From: Victivallaceae bacterium
GTDB lineage: Bacteria > Verrucomicrobiota > Lentisphaeria > Victivallales > Victivallaceae
Direction: 5' to 3'
DNA: 7,230 nt
Assembly: GCA_028717165.1 (NCBI GenBank)
Contig: JAQUOK010000148.1
Span: forward strand, 1 to 7,230
In this document: positions 1-6,026 of the stretch, in pieces
Numbering within the stretch: the stretch's first letter is position 1
Layout of the letters: every line of letters starts with the position of its first letter
The notes under the pieces: model-generated
Databases searched by the model: none
Seen by the model: only the letters and a program-made list of their open reading frames with translations
Told to the model about the DNA's origin: nothing
Program-made: the position numbers and the translations under genes

Positions 1-131
1 ATCTTCCGCCTATAAAACAGGCTCATTAGCTCGTATTTTATGCAAAAACCTTGAATGCACGCAAGCGAATGCCACCAGTTTCGCCTCGTTTTGAGGCCGC
101 AAGAATTGAGGCGTGGTTACTGACCGATTAC

Positions 132-169
132 AAAAAAATACCGGCTGTGCGCACCTACAATTTTAACCG
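132..169 (-). terminator. Possible weak Rho-independent terminator of the regulator gene
   Basis: Read on the minus strand, a 5-base-pair stem (169-165 with 146-142, one G-T pair) spans the regulator's stop codon. After 3 bases it is followed by a run of seven T (138-132). The 18-base loop contains the self-complementary octamer GTGCGCAC (147-154). The stem is short and the loop long, so this is only a candidate. Confidence 0.25.
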
Positions 170-1150
170 CACTGAGTTTCTGGCAACAATTTCCGGTTTA
201 ATGATGATTTTAGCCGGAATCTCTTCCCGGTTGAAAATATTGAAAAGAGTTTCGACGGCGGTTTTGCCGATTTCTTCATTTTTCTGGTTGACGACGGTAA
301 AACGGGAGCCGCCGAAATCCATCAGGGAAATATCCTTCGGAATATTTTTCCCGGCTTTGAATACGGCTTTCGCCGCGCCCTCGGAAAGATCCGTGTTGGC
401 GCAAAGTATCGCGTCGATTTCAGGAAAACCCCGGAGAAGAATTTCCGCATTGCTTTGTCCGCTTTCAACACTGTAATTACCGTATCTGACATATTGCGTT
501 CTGAATGCGATTCCGGCTTCAGCCAAGGCTTGTTTATAACCGGCCAGCCTTTCCGGCGTACTGCTCAATTCCGGGCGGCCCAGGAGGAAGCTGATATGCT
601 TATGCCCGTTTTCAAGCAGAAACTTCGCCGCAATATACCCGCCTTCCTCAAAATCGGTACCGACGAACGGAATATCCAGCCCTTCTATATAGTTATCGAC
701 AATTACGCACGGATGGCCTTCGGCCGCAAGTTCCTCCAGATGAGAAGCGTCTTCCCCGATACAGGGAATTATTATAAGCCCGTCAATATAACGGCTGATA
801 AAATCATCAATTATCGCCGCTTCATTCGTTTTTGAACCCTCCGAAGAAGCGAAAACCGCCTGATAGCCGTTCCGCTGAGCTTCGCTGGTTATGCCGCGGG
901 TTATTTCAACAAAGAAATCATGGCGCATTTCGTGCATGACGACGCCGATAAGATTACTTTTCTTCATCTTCAGGGCCTGCGCGAACCGGTCGGGGGTATA
1001 GTTGAGCTTCCGGGCAAATTTCCGCACCCTTTCACGGGTTTTCTCGCTGACGTCCGGACGCCCGTTCAGAGCTTTAGAGACAGTGGATTTGGCCATCCCC
1101 AGTTTCATGGCGATATATTCTATATCAACTTTTACCATTGCTTTCTTCAT
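155..1150 (-). CDS. LacI/GalR-family transcriptional repressor
   Basis: A 331-residue DNA-binding regulator of normal LacI-family length. An N-terminal helix-turn-helix lies at about residues 8-29 (IAMKLGMAKSTVSKALNG, with K21 and S22 at the recognition-helix specificity positions). A hinge helix follows at about 54-64 (FAQALKMKK), then a periplasmic-binding-protein-like effector domain from about 66 to the end, with the family stretch SSTPERLAGY. I chose the ATG at 1150 because GGAG at 1159-1162 lies 8 bases upstream; a TTG at 1153 is in frame but only 5 bases from it. The gene diverges from the catabolic operon, and an operator lies inside its own promoter, so it most likely represses both the operon and itself until an inducer binds. 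The effector is unknown; a sugar or sugar-like pathway intermediate is the family norm. Fold and role are secure, specificity is not. Confidence 0.95.
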   Translation of the reverse strand: MKKAMVKVDIEYIAMKLGMAKSTVSKALNGRPDVSEKTRERVRKFARKLNYTPDRFAQALKMKKSNLIGVVMHEMRHDFFVEITRGITSEAQRNGYQAVFASSEGSKTNEAAIIDDFISRYIDGLIIIPCIGEDASHLEELAAEGHPCVIVDNYIEGLDIPFVGTDFEEGGYIAAKFLLENGHKHISFLLGRPELSSTPERLAGYKQALAEAGIAFRTQYVRYGNYSVESGQSNAEILLRGFPEIDAILCANTDLSEGAAKAVFKAGKNIPKDISLMDFGGSRFTVVNQKNEEIGKTAVETLFNIFNREEIPAKIIIKPEIVARNSVRLKL

Positions 1151-1219
1151 CAATATGACTCCGTATTAATATTCCAGCTTCAGCTATTTGCATCCGGACA
1201 GCAGCGTTTTTATTTCTAA

Positions 1220-1248
1220 AATATAACGAAACCGTTTCTTTTTGTCAA
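1220..1248 (-). promoter_or_regulatory. Promoter of the LacI-family regulator gene
   Basis: On the minus strand a perfect -35 box TTGACA (1248-1243) is followed by a 17-base spacer and a -10 box TATATT (1225-1220). Transcription would begin near 1213, giving an untranslated leader of about 60 bases. The spacer is almost entirely occupied by the operator at 1225-1241, the arrangement expected for direct negative autoregulation. Confidence 0.8.
1223..1241. promoter_or_regulatory. LacI-family operator O1 (autoregulatory)
   Basis: The core GAAAC-C-GTTTC (1228-1238) is a perfect inverted repeat about a central C. Outer AA/TT pairs extend it to 1225-1241 with one mismatched pair. Bases 1223-1237 are identical to 1337-1351 near the operon promoter. 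The sequence has the CG-centred form typical of LacI/GalR operators and lies between the -35 and -10 boxes of the regulator promoter, so binding should block polymerase there. Assignment to the adjacent repressor is inferred from position and repetition. Confidence 0.8.
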
Positions 1249-1275
1249 TAGGCAAAAGGCGGTTTGGGGAGATTT

Positions 1276-1295
1276 TTTAGCATTTTTATGCTTAA
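1276..1295. promoter_or_regulatory. AT-rich inverted repeat, possible UP element or accessory site
   Basis: AGCAT (1279-1283) and ATGCT (1288-1292) form an inverted repeat around TTTT, with a further TT/AA pair outside one mismatch. It lies between the two divergent -35 boxes, about 42-61 bases upstream of the predicted operon start. This is where an alpha-subunit UP element or an activator site would sit. The function is a guess from placement and composition. Confidence 0.3.
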
Positions 1296-1301
1296 ACAAC
1301 C

Positions 1302-1330
1302 TTGACAATTACGCAATGACGATTTATTCT
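1302..1330 (+). promoter_or_regulatory. Promoter of the catabolic operon
   Basis: A perfect -35 box TTGACA (1302-1307), a 17-base spacer and the -10 box TATTCT (1325-1330, four of six consensus bases) place the start of transcription near 1337. The operator at 1337-1354 covers that start. This is the only good promoter I see ahead of the seven rightward genes, and their close packing suggests it drives them all. Confidence 0.75.
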
Positions 1331-1336
1331 TTATAG

Positions 1337-1354
1337 ATAACGAAACCGTTTTCG
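1337..1354. promoter_or_regulatory. LacI-family operator O2 (operon operator)
   Basis: CGAAAC-CGTTTTCG (1341-1354) is an inverted repeat with a CG centre and a single mismatched pair. Its first 15 bases (1337-1351) repeat O1 exactly. It covers the predicted transcription start of the operon, a classic repression position. The two operator centres are 114 bases apart, close to eleven turns of B-DNA, which would allow a repression loop if the repressor forms tetramers or pairs of dimers; looping is speculative. Confidence 0.8.
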
Positions 1355-1359
1355 AAAAA

Positions 1360-1365
1360 AAGGAA
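1360..1365 (+). promoter_or_regulatory. Ribosome binding site that fixes the aminotransferase start
   Basis: AAGGAA lies 6 bases before the ATG at 1372. A nearer ATG at 1367 is only one base from this site and reads ATG-CCA-TGA, so it cannot be the gene start. Confidence 0.7.
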
Positions 1366-1371
1366 CATGCC

Positions 1372-2538
1372 ATGAATAACAATTTAAAACTTATGATTCC
1401 CGGGCCGACCGAGGTCAGCCGGGAAGTACTCTGCAAACTTGCCGAACCGGTACGGCCGCATTACGGGCCGGAATTCTGCGAACTGTATTTTGAGGTACTG
1501 GACAAGATGCGCAAGGTTTACCAGACGGAAAATGATTTTTACATTATTGCGGCCACTTCCTCATCGGCTATGGAGATTGCGGTGAGCCATGCGGTTGAGC
1601 CGGGGGGTAAAATGCTGATCTGCAATAACGGCGTTTTCGGCGACCGTTTTACCGAAATGGCCGAGGCATACGCTATCGAAGTGGTCACGACCAGGAGCGA
1701 ATACGGCAAACCCATTAATGCAGCACAGATAAAAGAAGCATTGGAAAGCGATCCGGAAATAAGTGTGCTCGCCCTGGTTCATAACGAATCATCCACCGGC
1801 GTGGAAAGCCCGCTCGAACCGATTATGGCGCTTGCCCGTGAAAAAAATATCCTGACTATCGTTGATACCGTTTCGAGTATGGGCGGAGTGGATATAAAGA
1901 CCGATGAACTCGGTATTGATTTCTGCGTTTCCGGTTCGCAGAAATGCTTCGGAGCCTTGGCGGGACTGGGCTTCATCAGCGTCAGCGCCCTGGCCTGGGA
2001 GCGGATAAACGCCAGGAAAAAACCGGTCGCTTCATGGTATCTGAACCTGAATATCCTGAAAAGTTACCGGGAAAAATGGCGGCAGTGGCACCCGCAGGGG
2101 CCGAATACTGCGCCGGTATCGCTCTATCTGGGGTTGAACCAGGCGCTGGATGAAATTCTCGCTGAAGGACTTAAAAAACGTTTTGCCAGACACATCCGGG
2201 CGCGTGACGCTTTGCGGGCAGCAATGAGGGCAATGGGCCTGAAACTGTTTGTCGAAAACGAATTCGCCAGTAAAACCCTGACCGCGGTCTGTCTCCCTGA
2301 GGGCGTGGGCGGAACCGCTTTAAGGGGGAATATCCAGGAAAATCATGGCATACTGCTTGCCGGGGGGCTGGGAGATACGGCCAATACGGTAATCCGGATC
2401 GGGCATCTGGCGCATACCGCGGCCGCTGAATACCTGGTACCGACGATCACGGCAATTGAAACTGAACTGGCGGCAATGGGGACGCCGATCGTCCGCGGCC
2501 GGGCTGTCCCCGCCTTCCGGGAGGTTTTCGGCGAATGA
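1372..2538 (+). CDS. Class V PLP aminotransferase, alanine-glyoxylate/serine-pyruvate family
   Basis: A 388-residue fold-type I PLP enzyme, full length for the family. It opens with the family signature MIPGPTEVS (8-16). The phosphate-binding loop is around TSSSAMEIA (62-70), the conserved HNESSTG is at 137-143, the ring-nitrogen aspartate is D165 (VDTVSS), and the Schiff-base lysine is K191 in SGSQK. The substrate-carboxylate arginine is probably R342 in RIGHLAH. It should transfer an amino group between an amino acid and a 2-oxo acid such as glyoxylate or pyruvate. Relatives also act on ureidoglycine, aminoethylphosphonate or pyridoxamine, so the donor cannot be fixed. The segment WHPQGPNTAP (239-248) departs from the TPP-type substrate loop I associate with classic alanine-glyoxylate enzymes. 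It is the first operon gene and overlaps the next by ATGA. Family call secure, substrate open. Confidence 0.92.
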   Translation: MNNNLKLMIPGPTEVSREVLCKLAEPVRPHYGPEFCELYFEVLDKMRKVYQTENDFYIIAATSSSAMEIAVSHAVEPGGKMLICNNGVFGDRFTEMAEAYAIEVVTTRSEYGKPINAAQIKEALESDPEISVLALVHNESSTGVESPLEPIMALAREKNILTIVDTVSSMGGVDIKTDELGIDFCVSGSQKCFGALAGLGFISVSALAWERINARKKPVASWYLNLNILKSYREKWRQWHPQGPNTAPVSLYLGLNQALDEILAEGLKKRFARHIRARDALRAAMRAMGLKLFVENEFASKTLTAVCLPEGVGGTALRGNIQENHGILLAGGLGDTANTVIRIGHLAHTAAAEYLVPTITAIETELAAMGTPIVRGRAVPAFREVFGE

Positions 2539-3521
2539 GGAAACTGCGCATCGGCATAGCGGGACTTGGGGAATTCGGGGAACTCCATACGCTGGTATTC
2601 TCGCAGCTTCCCTATGTGGAAGTCAGACGGGTATGTTCCCGTACTGCAAGCCGGGCAGAGGAAATCGCGGCGAAATATCGGGTTCCTTCTTTCTGTACCG
2701 ATTACGGCGAACTGGCGACAGCTGACGACCTTGACGTTATCAGCGTGGCGAATTTCGGGAAAGACCATATCAAAGCGGTGATCCCTGCCCTGAACGCGGG
2801 GAAACACGTACTGGTTGAAAAACCGCTCGCCGACAGTATCGAAGACGCGGAAGCAATGGTAAGCGCGGCGAAAAACGCCCGGGGAAAGTTCATGGTTGCG
2901 CATATCTGCCGCTTCATGCCTCAATATTACCGGGCAAAAGAACTGGCATCAGCCGGCAAACTTGGTAAGATCCGTCTTATCCAAACCCAGCGCAACAATC
3001 ATTATTCCACCCTTTCTCCGGGCCGGAAGAAGAACCCGCTGCGGGAGACGGCCATCCATGATATCGACCTGGCATTATGGATAGCGGGAGGCCGACTGGA
3101 GGCGGCTGCCGGCTACCGGCAGTTCAATAATTCAGACCAGGAAGCCGACTGCTGTCTGGCGACCGCGAAACTCGATAACGGGGTGATCTGTTCGTTTGCC
3201 TCGTCATGGCTGCGCCGGGACGCGCAGCCGGCGGGAGTTGACGCCCGGCTGGATATCATCGGCGCCCAAGGCGAACTGCACATAAAAATGCCGCCGGACA
3301 ACCTGGTGTTCATAGACGACCATGAACATTCCCATTTCAACCCGGAAACTGCGTTGAGCCCGGCGACGATAAGGCAAACCGCCCTGGCGGCGGAAATCGA
3401 ATATTTCCTGAAATGCGTCATGCTGGACGAGACCCCGGAAGTGATCACTCCTGAAGAAGCCCTGGAGTCCCTCCGAACCACTATACGAATAGATGAAAGC
3501 TGCAAGGAGATAAAAAAATGA
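2535..3521 (+). CDS. Gfo/Idh/MocA-family NAD(P)-dependent oxidoreductase
   Basis: A 328-residue two-domain dehydrogenase. The N-terminal Rossmann domain begins at once with GIAGLGEFG (7-15; glycines 10, 12 and 15 bind the dinucleotide). The catalytic/cofactor motif VEKP is at 94-97, with K96 the family lysine. The C-terminal alpha/beta domain carries H175-D-I-D178, where the active-site histidine and aspartates of the family usually lie. The family oxidises or reduces sugars, inositols, amino sugars and related secondary alcohols; the substrate cannot be read from the sequence. GGGAGG at 2519-2524 precedes the ATG, which overlaps the aminotransferase stop by four bases, implying coupled translation. 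There is no signal peptide, unlike the exported members of this family, so it acts in the cytoplasm. Pairing with a transaminase is consistent with oxidising a hydroxyl to a ketone that is then aminated, or the reverse; that is inference. Confidence 0.93.
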   Translation: MRKLRIGIAGLGEFGELHTLVFSQLPYVEVRRVCSRTASRAEEIAAKYRVPSFCTDYGELATADDLDVISVANFGKDHIKAVIPALNAGKHVLVEKPLADSIEDAEAMVSAAKNARGKFMVAHICRFMPQYYRAKELASAGKLGKIRLIQTQRNNHYSTLSPGRKKNPLRETAIHDIDLALWIAGGRLEAAAGYRQFNNSDQEADCCLATAKLDNGVICSFASSWLRRDAQPAGVDARLDIIGAQGELHIKMPPDNLVFIDDHEHSHFNPETALSPATIRQTALAAEIEYFLKCVMLDETPEVITPEEALESLRTTIRIDESCKEIKK

Positions 3522-4534
3522 CCGGGAAAGATAAGATCTATTCTGTTTTAAGAGGAGAACAACTGGAAAATATCCCGTGTGTTCCAATGATAATACGTTT
3601 TTGCGCTGCCGACAATGGCATAAAACTCAGGGACTATTTTCTGAATGCCGAGCTTTTTTCTGAATGCCAGTTAAAGACTGCTGACAAATTTGGACTTGAC
3701 GGAATTATGATGGCAAGCGAACCGACTCGCATAGCCAAAGTATTCGGCGGAGAAGTTGATTATCTGGAAGACTGCATCCCTCATGTAATAAAACCGCCGG
3801 TTGCGGAGGAAAGAGATCTTGATAAACTTTTTATCCCGGATTTTTCCGACTATGCCGGCCGAATGGGAAATCTGGTTGAAGCAGTCGAATATGCCGTAAG
3901 GAATAACTGCCGGGAATTGAGCATTTTCGGATGGGCGGACGCTCCTTTCACCGAGGCTTGCAATATGATGGGGGTTGAAAACATGCTTATGACGCTTTAT
4001 GACAATCCGTCTTTTGCGCACCAGCTGCTTGAGTTCAATACTAAGCTTATAGCCGAGTTTCTTGAAGCGCAACTCGAAAAGGGATGCGACTGTATAGGTA
4101 TAGGTGATGCCGCCGCTTCTCTGTTGAACCCGGAAATGTACGCTGAATTTGCATACCCGTATGAAGTTCAATTGATAACGCATTTCCAGTCAAAAAAAAT
4201 CCCGTTAAAACTTCACATGTGCGGAAATAATACGGATAAACTTGATAAAATAATTACTACCGGCATTGATATCCTCAACGTGGATCAGGAGACGGATATA
4301 TTCAAAGCCAGAAAACTCGCTCCGCAACTTTGTTTAAAAGGGAATGTGGATCCGGTATGGATAATGAAGAACTCAAGTCCTGAAATCGTTTACGGCAAAT
4401 GCGCCGAACTCATAAATATTGCCGGCCCCGAGCGTTATATTGTCAGCGGCGGATGCGAATTGCCGCCGGATATGCCGGAAGAAAATCTGCGCGCGATGGT
4501 ACTCTGCGCGAAAGAGCGGGGCGCAAATGCCTGA
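3518..4534 (+). CDS. Uroporphyrinogen decarboxylase-family (MtaA/MtbA-like) methyltransferase
   Basis: A 338-residue TIM-barrel protein of the UroD superfamily. The start resembles other non-haem members (TGKDKIYSVLRGE, 2-14). The barrel carries the zinc-ligand pattern of corrinoid-dependent methyltransferases: H233-M-C235 (KLHMCGNNT) and a distant C313 (SGGCELPPDMPEE). MtaA and MtbA use exactly this H-x-C...C set to bind zinc and activate a thiol or similar acceptor. GDAAASLLNPEMYAEFAYPY (196-215) is also family-like. It is therefore probably not a haem-pathway decarboxylase but moves methyl groups to or from a cobamide. No corrinoid-binding protein is present in this window. AAGGAGA (3504-3510) is the best ribosome site in the operon, and the ATG overlaps the previous stop by ATGA. 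Hand-counted GC in its first 300 bases is near 43%, clearly below its upstream neighbour. Confidence 0.9.
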   Translation: MTGKDKIYSVLRGEQLENIPCVPMIIRFCAADNGIKLRDYFLNAELFSECQLKTADKFGLDGIMMASEPTRIAKVFGGEVDYLEDCIPHVIKPPVAEERDLDKLFIPDFSDYAGRMGNLVEAVEYAVRNNCRELSIFGWADAPFTEACNMMGVENMLMTLYDNPSFAHQLLEFNTKLIAEFLEAQLEKGCDCIGIGDAAASLLNPEMYAEFAYPYEVQLITHFQSKKIPLKLHMCGNNTDKLDKIITTGIDILNVDQETDIFKARKLAPQLCLKGNVDPVWIMKNSSPEIVYGKCAELINIAGPERYIVSGGCELPPDMPEENLRAMVLCAKERGANA

Positions 4535-5354
4535 AAAAATCATAGATGCCCACATTCATCTTTTTGAAAAGCCTTATTCCGACGTTTTCGATAATTCGCA
4601 CATAAAGGACGGAACGGAAGGCGAACTTCATCTCTATAAAGAATATCGGGAAAAATACGGTCTGGAAGCGGCGTTCGTAATCTGCTATGATGAAGGGCAT
4701 TGTCCCGATAACACCGCCTACGTCAAATCCCTGGCCCGGAATGAAAAATGGATTTACTCCTTCGGATACGTGAAACCGGGAATTCATTTCGCGTCCGACG
4801 CGCAAAAGATCGTTTCCGAAAATCATTTCGGCGTAAGCTGTTACCTGAAACCGGATGATCCCGGCGAATGGCTCGGAAATTCGGAGCTTGGATTTTTGCG
4901 GGACAAAAATATTCCTTTGAGCCTGACTATCCGGCCGTCGCAGTGCCGGATGCTGAGTAAAGCCCTCGATAACTTTCCCGGCCTTACGGTTTTGATCAAC
5001 CATATGGGCAGGCCTGAGCTTACGGAAAAAGGCCTTGATCTTGAAAAATATAAAACCGTCCTGACGCTGGCCGGATTTGAAAATGTCTATGTAAAACTTT
5101 CCGGGTTTTACGCTTTTTCCCGTCAGGGCTGGCGTTGTCCGCAAAGTGATCTTTTCGGAGTAATCGACCTTCTGAAACGGAATTTCGGCGCGGAACGTTT
5201 GCTGTTTGCGTCCGATTTTTCTCCGGCGCTGGAGTTCAATACCTATAAGCAGACCCTGGAGCTGCTCCGCAGTGATTACGGCGGTTTTTCCGGGGATGAA
5301 CTGGCAAAAATTTATTATCTTAACGCTGAAAAAATAATCTCAACCCAAGGATAA
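4527..5354 (+). CDS. TIM-barrel amidohydrolase-2 family metal hydrolase, lactonase-like
   Basis: A 275-residue amidohydrolase-superfamily protein. I start it at the ATG at 4527 because the metal motif D7-A-H9-I-H11 must lie at the N-terminus. An in-frame ATG at 4419 would add 36 residues lying wholly within the upstream gene. Further motifs are NHMGRP (158-163, H159 a likely ligand), VYVKLSGFY (187-195) and FASD (227-230, D230 the expected catalytic aspartate). The motif order, with RPSQ at 136-139 before the NHMG motif, resembles sugar-acid lactonases such as L-fuconolactonase-type enzymes (COG3618-like). Decarboxylases and amide hydrolases share the fold. The strand ahead of RPSQ has no histidine, so a full binuclear site is unlikely. 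It overlaps the preceding gene by 8 bases and has no strong Shine-Dalgarno site, suggesting translational coupling. Hydrolysis of a lactone or cyclic ester is the leading guess. Confidence 0.88.
   Translation: MPEKIIDAHIHLFEKPYSDVFDNSHIKDGTEGELHLYKEYREKYGLEAAFVICYDEGHCPDNTAYVKSLARNEKWIYSFGYVKPGIHFASDAQKIVSENHFGVSCYLKPDDPGEWLGNSELGFLRDKNIPLSLTIRPSQCRMLSKALDNFPGLTVLINHMGRPELTEKGLDLEKYKTVLTLAGFENVYVKLSGFYAFSRQGWRCPQSDLFGVIDLLKRNFGAERLLFASDFSPALEFNTYKQTLELLRSDYGGFSGDELAKIYYLNAEKIISTQG
5347..5352 (+). promoter_or_regulatory. Ribosome binding site of the cyclase gene
   Basis: AAGGAT overlaps the last codons and stop of the hydrolase gene and lies 5 bases before the ATG at 5358, supporting that start although the intergenic gap is only 3 bases. 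Confidence 0.6.
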
Positions 5355-5357
5355 ACT

Positions 5358-6026
5358 ATGATCGTTGAACAACTGGCTGATTATCGTGTAGTCGATCTGA
5401 GCAAACCGGTCGACCCGGCAAATTCGATCCGGCTCTGCAAAGTGGAGCGTTTTTTTCAGGAAAGCTCAAAAGATTACCATTCGAACCTGACGGTGGAATC
5501 GCATCTGGGCACCCATATTGAAACGCCTTATCATTACCGGGACGCCTGGAAGGATATTCTCGAACTGCCGGTCACCGCGTTCATGGGGCGGGCGGTGCTC
5601 CTGAAACTTGAATGCGAACCCGGCGCGCCGATTACCCGGAAAATGCTTGACGCCGCCAACCTCGGTCGGGTACGGGCGGGCGATGTCGTCATCCTGACCA
5701 GCCCTTACCACTGCGAACCTTTCAGCAATGACCCGAATGATCAACGGCCGTACCTCTGCCGGGAATCCGGCGAATGGTTCGCGGAAAAGAAAGTAAAATG
5801 CATCGGGTTCGGGGATTCGGCCGCTATCGAGCACAGCGTCAAAGACGCCTGCGACGTGCATGAAGCGGTAATGCCGCATGACATCATGTTCCTCGAAGTA
5901 ATGCAGAACCTCGACCGGCTCGAAACGGAAATATTCATGATAATTTACCAGCCCATGCCGATAAAGGGGCTGGATTCGTGCTGCGTTCGCGCGCTCGCGA
6001 TTGAAGGCGTTCCGGGATTCTGCTGA
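5358..6026 (+). CDS. Cyclase / kynurenine-formamidase-fold metal hydrolase
   Basis: A 222-residue member of the cyclase family (kynurenine formamidase, isatin hydrolase, polyketide-cyclase-like proteins), normal in length. It begins with the typical VVDLSKPV strand (11-18) and carries the metal-site signature H49-L-G-T-H53-I-E55-T-P-Y-H59. The family form is HxGTHxDxPxH, so the usual aspartate ligand is replaced by glutamate at 55. A later stretch from DVHEAV (166-171) to FLEVMQNLDRL (178-188) matches the conserved second half, where another His/Glu pair completes the site. Family members hydrolyse formamides or open cyclic amides using zinc or manganese. Kynurenine itself is an unlikely substrate because no tryptophan-pathway gene accompanies it. 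The next gene starts on its stop codon (TGATG). Family call firm, reaction unknown. Confidence 0.9.
   Translation: MIVEQLADYRVVDLSKPVDPANSIRLCKVERFFQESSKDYHSNLTVESHLGTHIETPYHYRDAWKDILELPVTAFMGRAVLLKLECEPGAPITRKMLDAANLGRVRAGDVVILTSPYHCEPFSNDPNDQRPYLCRESGEWFAEKKVKCIGFGDSAAIEHSVKDACDVHEAVMPHDIMFLEVMQNLDRLETEIFMIIYQPMPIKGLDSCCVRALAIEGVPGFC

Noticed and set aside
1..26. Minus-strand ATG at 26 reading MSLFYRRK to the window edge, which could open a pseudopilin-like or other gene downstream of the regulator
   Set aside because: Only eight codons are visible, the ribosome site is poor (GAG five bases upstream), and no family can be recognised from so little.
83..97. Small perfect hairpin GCCTC/GAGGC with a 5-base loop, considered as the regulator's terminator
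   Set aside because: No T-run follows it on the minus strand and it lies well beyond the stop; the candidate at 132-169 with seven T is slightly better.
51..476. Plus-strand open frame of 141 codons
   Set aside because: Mostly antisense to the clearly coding LacI-family gene, with no recognisable domain.
1367..1375. Three-codon ATG-CCA-TGA minimal reading frame overlapping the aminotransferase start, considered as a regulatory start-stop element
   Set aside because: It is only one base from the Shine-Dalgarno sequence, so initiation there is unlikely; probably chance.
2343..2924. Minus-strand open frame of 193 codons across the aminotransferase/dehydrogenase junction
   Set aside because: Antisense to two well-supported genes in a GC-rich stretch where long shadow frames are expected; no motif and no promoter.
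4419..4526. 36-residue N-terminal extension of the metal hydrolase from an upstream in-frame ATG
   Set aside because: It lies entirely inside the methyltransferase gene, and the family's DAHIH motif should be near the N-terminus, which the ATG at 4527 gives.
4443..5144. Minus-strand open frame of 233 codons
   Set aside because: Antisense to the metal hydrolase, whose catalytic motifs show the plus strand is coding.
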